From JACKBC01 sp041391125 (GTDB lineage Bacteria; Chloroflexota; Anaerolineae; Caldilineales; Caldilineaceae): a stretch of DNA of 64,000 bases. Numbering within the stretch: the first letter of the stretch is position 1; each line of letters opens with the position of its first letter. The stretch spans positions 1 through 64,000 of the forward strand of contig JAWKON010000014.1 in the NCBI GenBank assembly GCA_041391125.1, read 5' to 3'. The notes under the pieces are model-generated. The model saw only the letters and a list, made by a program, of their open reading frames with translations, was not told the DNA's origin and did not search any database. Of the stretch, positions 1-9,103 are shown in pieces. The position numbers and the translations under genes are program-made.

Positions 1-2
1 AG

Positions 3-2973
3 CCGGGCGCGGCGGGCGCCTATCGGCCAGGCTATGAGCCCTATGGCCAACTGCTCCAGCACATGGCGACATTGGAGCACCGTAGTCATCTCCTGCTGAC
101 CAGCCGCGAACGTCCCCGCGGCTATGGCCGCCTGGAACGCGATGTCTATCCAGTCAAGTCGCTACCGCTCTTGGGATTAGATCATGCGGCCGGTCACCAA
201 CTTTTCCTGGAGCGCGGGTTGTTTGGCAACGATAACCAGGAAGCGCTGCTCATTGCGCGCTACTCAGGCAATCCCTTGGCGCTCAAGCTGGTGGCGGATA
301 CAATCGATGAGATCTTTGGTGGTGATATCGCTGAGTTCCTGGTCGATGACACGCTGATCTTTGATGATATTCGCACTGTGCTCGACCAGCACTTTGCGCG
401 CCTGACCGATCTGGAGCAACAGCTTCTCTTCTGGCTGGCCATCGAACGCCAAGTCACGCCGCTGGCCACGTTGCGCAGCAATCTGCTCAAGCCGCCCCAG
501 CAACGGGTGCTGTTGGAGACTTTGCGCAACCTGCAACGCCATTCGTTGGTGGAGCGGCATGAGGGCGGCTTCGCCTTGCAGAACGTGGTGACCGAGTATT
601 TTACAGACCGTCTGGTGCTTGAAACAAGCCTAGAGCTGGAACGCGGCGATCTGAAGCTGGTGCATTGTTATGCGCTGCTCATGGCACAGGCCAAAGAATA
701 TGTGCGTCAGAGCCAAGCCCGGCTCCTTCTACAGCCCATTGTCGAACAATTGAAGGAGCGATTGGAGTTCGCCGCACTGCAAACACATCTCAAGCAGCTG
801 ATTGACCGCTTGCGTACAGAAACGCAACAGACGCCAAGCTATGCGGGCGGCAATCTCTTCAATTTGCTGGTACAGCTAAACGTTGAGCTTGCCGACTATG
901 ATTTCTCGCACCTGCACCTTTGGCAAGCGAACCTGCAAGGCGTCTCTCTCTGGAACGTTAACTTAGCGAATGCCGATTTGACCGGCGCCACCTTCACCCA
1001 ACCATTTGGGACAGTGCCTTCCACCGCCATTAGCCCAGATGGTCGCCTACTCGCCTCGGGCGCCGAAAGTGGTGTGATTACGATCTGGCAACTGAACGAC
1101 TATCAGCCGATCATGATCCTGGAGGGACACACCAGCAATGTTTCAAAATTGGCTTTCAGCCCGGATGGACGACGGCTGGCCAGCAGCAGCATTGACGCCA
1201 CAATCCGTCTTTGGGATATGGAGACGGGGCAACTGAAGTGGGTCATCGCGGGCCAACAGCCATTAGTCTATTGTGTCGCTTTTAGTCCGGACGGGCGCTA
1301 CTTAGCCAGCGGCGGCGCCGGTTCCTTTATCCACTTGTGGAATCCTGACACGGCAGAGTTAGTTTATCGGTTAGAAGTTGAACCAGATAGCATTACGCGC
1401 ACCGTTGCTTTTCATCCGGATGGCACAATGATGGCTGCGGCGAATTTGGGCGGCTACATTTATCTATGGAACACCGCACATCTGATGCAAGTAGAGCGAA
1501 TTCCGGCTGATACCGAGGTCGAAATCCCTCGCCTTACCATTGCCACGGAGGATGGCGATCGATTCTTTGCCCTCGGCTTTAGCCGTGATGGGGCGCGGTT
1601 CGTCAGTGGGGCAAGTCAGGGCACAATCAGGGTGTGGGACACGCAAACGCGGCAACTGCTACATACGCTGCGCGGCCACGAAGCCGTCGTGCGTACGGTT
1701 GAATTTAGCCCGGATGGCAACACTGTGGTTAGCGCCAGCTTTGATAACACTGTGCGCGTATGGGATGTGGCGCGGGAGCAGTGTGACGCCATCTCTGCCC
1801 ACGAACGGGCGGTCTGGTCCGCGTCTCTTAGTCCCGATGGTCAGACAATGGTCAGCTCCGGCGGCGATAGCATCATCCGCGTTTGGCAAATCCAGCCATC
1901 GCGCCGAACCGAACTGGTTAAGATGCTTTATGGGTATCGCTGCATTATCTCGGATGCAGCCTTTAGCCCGGTCGAACCCTTGCTGGCGGTGGGCGACTCG
2001 GTGGGCACAATCCGCCTTTGGGACATCAGCCAAGAGCAACCGCGCCACCTGCATACGCTGCCGGGGCACGATTTAGTTGAGACGCTGGTCTTTAGCCCCG
2101 ATGGTCGCTATCTCGCCGGCGCGGGCGGTATTCACGACCACACGATCCGGTTGTGGGATATGGCCGCCCACCAGTGCCTGGCCGTCTTAAAAGGTCACAC
2201 CCAGCGCGTGCGCACGCTGGCCTTTGCACCGGACGGCGCACGCTTGGCCAGCGCCGGTGAAGACGCCACGATTCGCGTATGGAATGTCCGCAACCCCAGT
2301 GACTGCCGATGCGACTATGTCTTACAGGAACATCAAAAAATCGTCTATAATCTAGCCTTTAACGCAACCGGGGCCCTCTTTGCCGGCAGCAGTGAAGATC
2401 AGACGATTCGCATCTGGGAGACGGTAACCGGCCAAGAGGTGCAGCGACTGGCTGGATTGGGGGGGAATGAGATGCTTGCCTTCAGCCCCACCGCCGACAT
2501 AATAGCTTGCAGTGCAGGCGACGGTGGCGATTTCAGGCTGTTAGATCTGTCGAATCTACAAGAAGTCAAGCCGTTGATGACGCTTGCAGGACATGCCCAT
2601 GAACCAGTCAGCGCCGCCTTTAGCCCCGAGCAAGCGCTTGGTCAGCGGCGGCTTTGATGCAACGCTCTGCGTCTGGGATTTGGCCGCGGACCAGCTCCGC
2701 CATCAGCTCGATTTGGGCAGCGAAGGCATGCGTGATGGGGTATTTTTGCCCAACAGCAATATCCTATTAGCGGCCTGCTTTGACGGCGCCGTGCGCGTCT
2801 ACGATGTGGCGCAGGGCGTACTGTTGGATACGCTGCACGTGGCCGGCCCCTACGAAGGCATGAACATCACCGGCGTCACCGGCATCAGCGCAACGCAGCG
2901 GGCCGCGCTCAAGGCGTTGGGCGCGGTGGAGAAGGCAGGGCCGTCTGCAGAAATTGCGTCAGGATCGCTGTGA
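3..2973 (+). pseudogene. STAND NTPase (NB-ARC) with WD40 repeats, 5' partial, frameshifted
   Basis: C-terminal portion of a STAND-class signalling ATPase. The reading frame is open from base 3, so the gene starts upstream of the window. The first ~230 visible residues (LLLTSRERP, GNPLALKLVADT) resemble the end of an NB-ARC domain and its winged-helix region. A short pentapeptide-like stretch (WQANLQGVSLWNVNLANADL) follows, then about a dozen WD40 blades from ~1010 onward with repeated FSPDG and xIRLWD signatures. The first frame stops at 2657, but blade sequence (RLVSGGFDATLCVWD) continues one frame over from about 2634 to 2973. The frame break lies near 2630 and could be a two-base deletion. 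Family knowledge: such proteins oligomerise on a ligand and drive an N-terminal effector, some in phage defence. The effector is outside the window, so the role is unknown. Confidence 0.85.
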
Positions 2974-3076
2974 CCGCTTCCGGTTGCTCCAAATTATCGC
3001 CTGTCCTTTGATCGTTATCGTCGCCATAATATCCCTGTTCTTGTTGATTGTGTTCCTCTCGATAATTGTGGGCTAG
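2941..3076 (+). other. Possible membrane-anchor tail in an alternative frame
   Basis: After the last WD40 blade, a third frame encodes a basic segment (RLQKLRQDRCDRFRLLQ) followed by about 26 strongly hydrophobic residues, ending at the TAG at 3074-3076. It has no convincing start codon of its own. If one base is extra near 2935-2945, it would fuse in frame to the STAND protein as a C-terminal tail anchor. Otherwise it is a fortuitous ORF. Confidence 0.3.
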
Positions 3077-3080
3077 CGGC

Positions 3081-3210
3081 GGTTGAATAGGCCCGGCCGT
3101 TTGGGCCGTATCGAAACCGTTCGACTGAGTTCACGCCGAAGCCAATGCGGGTCAACCCGTTCACTCTGGTTTCGATACGGCTGCCAACGGTCGCAGCCTA
3201 CCCTTCGATG
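3081..3210. repeat. Dispersed inverted repeat, family A copy 1
   Basis: This 130-bp imperfect palindrome has arms around GCCGTATCGAAACC and GGTTTCGATACGGC. Its core (TCGAAACCGTTCGACTGAG and the bases after it) is shared with a second copy at 19631-19760. It fills most of the gap between the STAND gene and the next convergent gene. The remaining bases up to 3318 show no gene. Confidence 0.75.
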
Positions 3211-3318
3211 AACTCCTGCCAAAGTGTTGTCGACTAGCTGATCATGGAATGTTTGTTCCTTACCCGGTCACTTATTCACCTTGTCAGAGATTCCTGATCC
3301 ACAGATTGGCAATCGGTA

Positions 3319-4020
3319 TTATGTCCCCCATGTTGTGGCCGAGAAGAGCGCCACACAGCCCTTGATGTCGATGTGATAGGATTGAAAATTGGCGGCGAGC
3401 GCGGCTTCGAGGCCTTGCGCTGTGTCATTGACATTGCCAAAGATGCCTTTGGCGTTGTAGACCGCCATCAGCTTGCGCGCCAGGCGATTGTGATGCACAC
3501 CCTGGCCTAAGATGGTGGAGCCAAAGACCGTCCCCCCCGGATTGAGCAGTGGACGCAAATTGGCAAAGACAGCCGCTTTTTCCGTCATATCACCAGCCAA
3601 ACAGTGCAGGAGGTAATTTAGGGCGATGGAGTCAAAGCGCGGTGGTCGCAGATTGAGGGGTTCCCACACGTCGCCAACGTGGGTTGTGGGCCGATAGCGT
3701 TGCAAACGGCGGGCGGTGGTTTCCAGGCTGTTGGGGTTGAGATCGAAGAGCGCGATGAGCGGTGTTTGCGATGGGATTTGGCACTTATCCAGAAAATAGC
3801 CGGTTCCCACACCCACATCCAAGTGATTGGTCCAGATATGGCGATTGTAGAAGTCCAGCATATGGGATGAAGGACATTGCCAGACATAGCGATTGGAAAA
3901 CTGGATTACATAGAAATCGTAGAGGGCTAACACCAGTTTGTTATAGGGCGCAGCGCTGGCCGCCATTTTGGTCTGATTTTGTGCCATCGTTGTCCTTGAT
4001 TGATATATGCTATTGGTCAT
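3319..4020 (-). CDS. Class I SAM-dependent methyltransferase
   Basis: Protein of 233 residues with a Rossmann methyltransferase core. It shows the SAM-binding loop LDVGVGTGYFL, the acidic strand end ALFDLNPNS, a motif IV-like FDSIALNYLLHCL, and the late LLNPGGTVFGSTIL. The start at 4020 has a good AGGAGAG ribosome site seven bases upstream; an upstream in-frame start at 4140 has none. Substrate cannot be read from the sequence: small-molecule methyltransferases of this type act on lipids, quinones or natural products. It stands alone, convergent with the STAND gene, so context gives no pathway. Confidence is high for the fold and low for the substrate. Confidence 0.85.
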   Translation of the reverse strand: MTNSIYQSRTTMAQNQTKMAASAAPYNKLVLALYDFYVIQFSNRYVWQCPSSHMLDFYNRHIWTNHLDVGVGTGYFLDKCQIPSQTPLIALFDLNPNSLETTARRLQRYRPTTHVGDVWEPLNLRPPRFDSIALNYLLHCLAGDMTEKAAVFANLRPLLNPGGTVFGSTILGQGVHHNRLARKLMAVYNAKGIFGNVNDTAQGLEAALAANFQSYHIDIKGCVALFSATTWGT

Positions 4021-4085
4021 CTGTCTCTCCTGAAAGTAAAAGGTAACTGTTGAGCGAAGCTTTGCCTCACGCCCACAAGGGTAGC

Positions 4086-4113
4086 GGGTGGCGAGTTGCG
4101 GGTGGCGAGTTGC
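4086..4113. repeat. Two tandem copies of a 14-bp unit
   Basis: GGGTGGCGAGTTGC occurs twice head to tail upstream of the methyltransferase start. Related GCCACCCGCCACTCGCC text occurs near 18595-18620. Confidence 0.6.
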
Positions 4114-4144
4114 TGGGTCGAACCGCATGGCGGGGTCCAATAAG

Positions 4145-4216
4145 TTGTAAACACAGATGGGGGAATAGGGATAAAAAATATGTGGGCATCCGTGTTTCCC
4201 CCATCCGTGTTTACAA
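4145..4216. repeat. Inverted repeat, family F copy 1
   Basis: The arms are 21 bp at 4145-4165 and 4196-4216, with one mismatch, built on TTGTAAACACRGATGGGGGAA. The right arm overlaps the stop codon of the downstream-reading membrane-protein gene at 4211. A related element with the same arm style lies at 57312-57384. It may act as a transcription terminator. Confidence 0.7.
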
Positions 4217-4921
4217 AATTTGTTCTGTTTCCAGCACCAGATTGGGCGCAGGGCGTCTGCTCTCTACGCGTTGAGCATAAGCTTGCAGCTCGACATCGTT
4301 AAAAGCCAGCGCCAAATCACCCAGCAGCAGCCACGAAAGACCCACCACTGCGCCAATCCAATCGCCCACGAGCAACTTTTTGCCAATGAACTCAAAGCGC
4401 AAGGGGGCTTTAATCAAGACGCCCGTAATAAAGGGGCGTTCGTCGATAAAGCGTCCCAAATCGGGCGCAAAACCGACCACGAAATTGACCACTCGACAGT
4501 ATCCACACAGGCTCCAGCGCGCCACCCGCCAATGAATCGAGATGGCAACGGGCAGCGGCAACATGTTCCACTTCTGCTCCTTGACCCACTCATTAAGTAC
4601 GCCCAATCCGCCGCGGGCCGTCTCCAAGGCCGACAAGATAATGGAGAGCCCGCTCCATGTGTAGCCGGCCGCCGTAAAAAATGCACCACCGACTGCCAGC
4701 GCCATGCCGCCGTAGAAGAGCAGGTGGGGGCGCGCCGTGGGGTCAAAGCGCCAGATGAGTGCAGAACCGACCAGCAAGGCCACCGCGGCCACTGTTTCGG
4801 CGTTGAGGCCATAACCGGTGCTGCGCGTCAGCCACAGTTGCTGAATGACCAATACGATATTGGCGATCTCATAACCGAAGAACTGAATCTTGTTGTGATG
4901 TTTGGCAAATTGCTGAATCAT
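4211..4921 (-). CDS. Hypothetical multi-pass membrane protein
   Basis: Protein of 236 residues that I do not assign to a family. Four or five hydrophobic segments are visible: IANIVLVIQQLW, TVAAVALLVGSALIW, LLFYGGMALAVGGAFF, LSIILSAL and IGAVVGLSWLLLGDLAL. An N-terminal segment and a C-terminal tail are polar. The start at 4921 is preferred over 4951 because AGAAGGAG sits about nine bases upstream. The gene has its own long upstream gap with several hairpins, so it is probably a single transcription unit. No catalytic motif or signal peptide was seen. A small integral membrane protein of unknown role is all that can be supported. Confidence 0.7.
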   Translation of the reverse strand: MIQQFAKHHNKIQFFGYEIANIVLVIQQLWLTRSTGYGLNAETVAAVALLVGSALIWRFDPTARPHLLFYGGMALAVGGAFFTAAGYTWSGLSIILSALETARGGLGVLNEWVKEQKWNMLPLPVAISIHWRVARWSLCGYCRVVNFVVGFAPDLGRFIDERPFITGVLIKAPLRFEFIGKKLLVGDWIGAVVGLSWLLLGDLALAFNDVELQAYAQRVESRRPAPNLVLETEQIL

Positions 4922-5102
4922 CGGGTGGGCTCCTTCTGGTGCTATCCGCATTGGCGGTAAATTCGGTAGAAGTCATGCGTATGTCCCCATCATAGCGGCC
5001 AAACGTCCCAAAATCGTCGCAGAAAAGGGTCGCAAACGTACCAATTTCGCATTCAGCCATTTCCAAAAGACACTGCCGAATAAATTCGGCGTCTGCTAAA
5101 GC

Positions 5103-5151
5103 AAACCGGCTTAAGCCGGTTTCCGTACCAGCCACCGGTTTCAACCGGTGG
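5103..5151. repeat. Two adjacent palindromes
   Basis: A perfect 20-bp palindrome centred on GGCTTAAGCC (5103-5122) is followed by a second inverted repeat, CCACCGGTT-TC-AACCGGTGG (5132-5151). Both lie in the 450-bp gap between the membrane protein and the flavoprotein, which contains no convincing gene. Confidence 0.75.
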
Positions 5152-5173
5152 TAGGATCTCCGGGTGGTGGAAT

Positions 5174-5215
5174 CAAAACAATCCCGGAATCTTTGGAGAT
5201 TCCGGGATTGTTTTG
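5174..5215. terminator. Strong hairpin, 19-bp perfect stem
   Basis: The arms at 5174-5192 and 5197-5215 are perfectly complementary around a TTGG loop and end in TTTTG. It lies downstream of the flavoprotein (minus strand) and could terminate its transcript. Confidence 0.6.
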
Positions 5216-5286
5216 GCGGATGTACGCGCCAACCACATGAGATTCGGTTGAGCCAACAAAAAAGCGGGGAACAGGGCCGTCGTCAA

Positions 5287-5332
5287 AGCAGGGGTGTGTC
5301 CTTGCCGGCGCCGGCAAGGACACACCCTGCTT
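5287..5332. terminator. GC-rich hairpin followed by T-run
   Basis: About 22 bp of stem (AGCAGGGTGTGTCC style arms meeting at GCCGGC) is followed on the plus strand by TTTT. It is placed just past the end of the flavoprotein and is a likely terminator or dispersed hairpin. Confidence 0.6.
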
Positions 5333-5375
5333 TTATTTGGTTTCTTTATTAGAGAGCAACACCTATCTGGCCAAT

Positions 5376-6982
5376 TCAACGCGGCGTAATGCGCGCATAC
5401 TCCGGCCAGGCTAAAACAAAACCCAAGGTATTGGTCAACACATTTTGAAAATCGGCCAAATGACCGGGTGTGTTACGCACCTGGCGCGAGCGCCAGACCC
5501 TTCTCCAAACAGAACGCAGCCAATGCGCCCGCCGCCTCTCCAATGTTCCACTCGACCGGGTGCAGTCGGTAGCAGCCATTGGTGATGTGGGTGACGCCCA
5601 GGTTTTTGCACGCCGGCAGCAGGTTTTCCATCCGCTGCGGAATCAGCGCGCCCAGCGGAACCTGGAACGGGTAGCTGCTGATGTCCACGTAAGTGCGCGG
5701 AGCCGTGCTGGGGTGCAAGTCAATGCGATACGAGCCAACGCCCACGCTATCGGCGAACGTTTCGGCGCCAATCAAATGGCCGCGCTGCTCCACGCCCACG
5801 TGCTGCTCGCACACAATAAACTCGGTCACCATGCGCCGCGCCTCGCGCACATAGACATACTTGGCCAGTCCGTCGCTGGTCCCCATCATGTCGCCGCGCA
5901 GGCGCAGACCTGGATAGCCGTAGCCCCCATCGTGGCGCGGCGCTGCGGTTTGCATCCAATGTAAAAAGGAGGCTGAGCTGGCGGCACGCTTCCAAATTGC
6001 GCGCCGCTTCGGCCTCTGCAACGCCCAGCAGCGGACCCAGCCAATAGTCAATATGCGGCCAGTTGACCAGCGTCACGTCGCTGGCGACCGTCCCCGGCAA
6101 GTAATGACCCGCGTACAAAATGCGCCGATAGTGCCAGAAACCTTCGACGCGGCCAGCCCGATCCATGCCGTGGAAAATGCCTCGTTCGCGCGTCTCCAGT
6201 GTAATGGGATGCACATCGCGCCAGCCCAACTGTTTGCCCGGCCAAAAGTCAGCCTGATAGCCGCGCCAGAAATCATATTGGGCCGGTTTCTCAATGGTGT
6301 GATCCTCACCGGGCAGGTAATCCACGGCAAAGCACCAGGTCACCGCCTGCTGATCCAGCGGCTGCGGATCGCCCGCCACCGCGTGCAGCTCGCCGGTCTG
6401 CGCCTGGCTTTCGGCGCCGATCACATGTTCCACATCGGCCAACGCCAGCAGATCGCCCAGCTCGGTGGCGTCCAAAATATAGGGCGCGTGGATCACAACT
6501 TGCGCGCCCGTTTCGGCATCCAACAGCGTCACCGCCCGCACGCAGTCGCCCTCGGTTTCCGCCACCAGCGGATGGTGGCGCAGCAACACCTGCACCTGCC
6601 GGTTGGACTGATAGGGCGCCAGCATCTCATGCAGCACGGCCAGCGCCACGCGCGGCTCGTGGCACAGGCGGCTCACGTTGCCCTGGCCGGGGTTGAGCAG
6701 CATATCTTCGCGGGCGGCGCGGGTCAGCGGATAGTGACGCCCGTAATATTGGCGCACGCCCTGTCGAAAGCGCCGGTACGACGCGGTACAGCCGGTGGTC
6801 TCGATCCACGGGTGCTCATCGGGCGGCACGGCCTGCGCCGTAAGCTGCCCGCCGATCCAGTCGGTCTCCTCGGTGAGGATCACCTGCTTGCCCAGGCGCG
6901 CCGCGGCCAGCGCGGCGGCAAATCCGCCCACGCCACCGCCGATGATGAGGATGTCGGTTTGGAGTTCTGATCGGTTGGTCAT
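5376..6982 (-). pseudogene. FAD-dependent oxidoreductase (FAD_oxidored type), two frameshifts
   Basis: Flavoprotein of roughly 535 residues. The N-terminus has the dinucleotide-binding fold ILIIGGGVGGFAAALAAARLGK, followed by the family-like WIGGQLTAQAVPPDEH and VSRLCHEPRVAL. The first frame is readable from 6982 to about 5970. The sequence then continues in a second frame (SFLHWMQT, GGYGYPGLRLRGD, NGCYRLHPVEWNIGEAAGAL) and, after about 5480, in a third (NTPGHLADFQ to YARITPR) to a TGA at 5376. Two independent shifts in a conserved protein suggest sequence errors or decay. Three bases separate it from the methylase stop upstream, but no clear ribosome site is visible. Substrate is unknown; relatives often sit in sugar or carboxylate catabolic loci. 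Confidence 0.8.
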
Positions 6983-6985
6983 TAT

Positions 6986-8005
6986 TTACCGGAGATAGGT
7001 TGTGGTAAAAGCAAGAATATGATCCGTGCTAAAATAGGAGGGGGCAAAGGAAGATGAAAAATCCATCGTCAGCTGTAAATCCACAGGCTTGACGCGACGA
7101 ATAGTTTGGACGTCTTGGATGGAATTGCGGATATTCGGCTGGCGCTTTAAATCCAAATTGCTGACGAGAGCAGGTGACAGGTATAGCGATTCATATGTGA
7201 TATGATCTTGTCCCAACAAAGTCGATTGGGTCGACCGACCGGCATCTAACAGGATTTTATAAAGTCCAAGCGCATTAGGCAGTTCCGCCCCGTAACTCTT
7301 GTCTCCTTTTACACCATCATAGCTGAGGGCAAACATAATGTTGCGCTGATTCAATTTATCTAGAAACGCCACAAGCTCAGATAAATCAACCCCGCTGCAA
7401 TAGCGCGCGTCGCGTGTCCCCGAAGTGCCTTGATAAGGTGGATCCAGATATACAAAATCCTCCGTTGGCTCAATAAGCGCAATCGTGTCGCGAAAATCGA
7501 GCGATGTGACTTTGGTGCGACCTTTTAATAGCGCCGAGAATGCTTGAATTTCGCGCCGCATCCCGGTTGGATGACGGCCCTTGCGACGATTGTCTGGCGA
7601 CTGATTAAATTCACCATTTGAGTTGTAGCGCACCGAAGCTTTCACACAACGCGCCAATAGATACAAAAACTGTTCTGGGCAATGCGTACGGTTAAATTCA
7701 TCCCGCACATCATCATAGAATTGGCGCTCTTGACCGAGCTGAGCCTCCCATAGAGTTTGGTATTTGTCGGCAATTTCAAGGGGATTTTCAATAATATATC
7801 TGATTAACTCAGCCAGCGGTTGATTCAGATCGTTCAACCAAAATTTCTGCGCCAACCCGCGATAAGAGACCGCAATTGACAAGGCGGCTGAACCGGCGAA
7901 AAGTTCCACCATGCGTGCAACGCCTTGCGGAAAATAGTCCAATATGAGATCGGCAATGTTTCTTTTGCTTCCTTGGTACGGAATCGGCTGTGGCAACTTC
8001 TTCAT
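6986..8005 (-). CDS. dam: DNA adenine methylase (D12 class, Dam-like)
   Basis: N6-adenine DNA methyltransferase of 339 residues, the usual length. It shows the N-terminal PYQGSKRNI motif, the SAM loop ELFAGSAALS at ~34-43 and the catalytic YLDPPYQGT at ~187. The C-terminal half carries the FALSYDG segment typical of D12 enzymes. Its target is probably a GATC-like site by family, but the sequence does not prove that. No restriction enzyme gene is adjacent, so it is solitary within this window. It has its own -10 TATAAT upstream and probably reads through into the flavoprotein three bases downstream. Codon use appears more AT-rich than its neighbours, which could mean transfer. Confidence 0.9.
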   Translation of the reverse strand: MKKLPQPIPYQGSKRNIADLILDYFPQGVARMVELFAGSAALSIAVSYRGLAQKFWLNDLNQPLAELIRYIIENPLEIADKYQTLWEAQLGQERQFYDDVRDEFNRTHCPEQFLYLLARCVKASVRYNSNGEFNQSPDNRRKGRHPTGMRREIQAFSALLKGRTKVTSLDFRDTIALIEPTEDFVYLDPPYQGTSGTRDARYCSGVDLSELVAFLDKLNQRNIMFALSYDGVKGDKSYGAELPNALGLYKILLDAGRSTQSTLLGQDHITYESLYLSPALVSNLDLKRQPNIRNSIQDVQTIRRVKPVDLQLTMDFSSSFAPSYFSTDHILAFTTTYLR

Positions 8006-8057
8006 GGCAATCCTGACTATGACAGCTATGAAACAGACAAAACATTTGTTCGTGCAG

Positions 8058-8080
8058 ATTATAGCATACTACGTCTCATC
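8058..8080 (-). promoter_or_regulatory. Probable promoter of the DNA methylase
   Basis: On the minus strand a perfect TATAAT (8058-8063) lies about 50 bases before the ATG at 8005. An AGGACA -35-like box precedes it at an 18-base spacing, so the -35 is weak. It sits between the permease stop and the methylase start. Confidence 0.45.
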
Positions 8081-8085
8081 TGTCC

Positions 8086-8940
8086 TCATCCTTTCAGCCC
8101 CGTCAACGTAACACCTTGAATAAAATAACGCTGTCCCAGCGCAAACAGCAACAACATGGGGATGATCATCAGCGTGGAGAGCGCCATCATGTAGTGCGTG
8201 TCGGGCAGTTGACCGGCGCCGCCGCGCAGCGTGTAGAGCCCCACGGCCAGCGGACGCAGGTCGGGCCGCCCGGCCATGTAGACCAGCGGGGCCAGGAAGT
8301 TGTCCCAGGCGTCGCGGAAGGCAAAGATGGTGATGGCGGCCAGGGCCGGTTTGGAGAGCGGCATGACGATGCGCCACCAGATGCCAAAGTCGCTGCAGCC
8401 GTCAATGCGGGCGGCGTCGGACAGTTCGCCCGGAATACCCATAAAAAATTGGCGCAGCAGAAAGATGAAAAAGGGATTGCGCCCCAGCAGATTGGGGATG
8501 GTCACCGGCAGAAAAGTGTTGAGCCAGCCCAGTTGGCCGTAGATCATGTAAAGCGGGATCAGCCGCACCACATAGGGCACCATGAGCGTACTCAGCAGCA
8601 GCACAAAGAGCGCATCGCGGCCGGGGAAGCGCGTGCGCGCAAAACCATAGGCCACAAAGGAGCAGGTGATCACCGAGCCGATGACGTTGGCCGCCACAAT
8701 GATCAGCGAATTGCGCAGCCACAGCCCCACCGGCGCCGCGCCAAACACCTCCACATAGTTGCGCCACATGACCGGTCGCGGAATCCACTCGGGCGGCCAG
8801 ATGGCGATCTGCGGCAACGTCTTCAGCGAAGTGGAGACGGTCCACACCAGCGGGATCAGCATGGCGACGGAGCCGGCCAGTAGCACTAGATGCAGGAGGG
8901 TGTGGCTTATCAGTTTGTTGCGAGAAAGGGATGCGTGCAT
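8086..8940 (-). CDS. Carbohydrate ABC transporter permease (MalG/CUT1 family)
   Basis: Inner-membrane permease of 284 residues with six hydrophobic segments (for example LVLLAGSVAMLIPLVW, NSLIIVAANVIGSVITC and the end ALGQRYFIQGVTLTGLKG). It carries the EAA-loop signature AARIDGCSDFGIWWRIVMPLSKPAL, in which the ATPase subunit docks. The AxxDG and xPLSKP positions match CUT1 permeases, which import oligosaccharides or sugar acids. It follows the partner permease at 9104-10036 after a 163-bp gap with an inverted repeat. No ATP-binding subunit is encoded nearby; such systems often share one ATPase encoded elsewhere. The ATG at 8940 lacks a clear ribosome site. Confidence 0.92.
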   Translation of the reverse strand: MHASLSRNKLISHTLLHLVLLAGSVAMLIPLVWTVSTSLKTLPQIAIWPPEWIPRPVMWRNYVEVFGAAPVGLWLRNSLIIVAANVIGSVITCSFVAYGFARTRFPGRDALFVLLLSTLMVPYVVRLIPLYMIYGQLGWLNTFLPVTIPNLLGRNPFFIFLLRQFFMGIPGELSDAARIDGCSDFGIWWRIVMPLSKPALAAITIFAFRDAWDNFLAPLVYMAGRPDLRPLAVGLYTLRGGAGQLPDTHYMMALSTLMIIPMLLLFALGQRYFIQGVTLTGLKG

Positions 8941-8957
8941 TGTGTTATCGGGCAGAA

Positions 8958-9060
8958 AATTGCTAATTGCTAATGGTGAATGGCTAATTGTGAACGGGGC
9001 CGGCTACTCGCATCCCCTTCATTCACAATTAGCCATTAGCAATTCACCATTAGCAATTTA
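8958..9060. repeat. Inverted repeat between the two permease genes
   Basis: Arms of about 30 bp contain ATTGCTAATGGTGAATGGC and its complement (ATTAGCCATTAGCAATTCAC) and flank a GC-rich centre near 9000. They form a large hairpin inside the importer operon, which could protect or attenuate the mRNA. Confidence 0.7.
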
Positions 9061-9103
9061 AAATTATGTCTTGTCCACATTACATATATTCAAAGAGCCT
9101 CAC

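Noticed and set aside
4220..4960. Plus-strand open frame opposite the membrane protein
   Set aside because: It is a mirror of the minus-strand gene, with a basic, polar translation and no family features.
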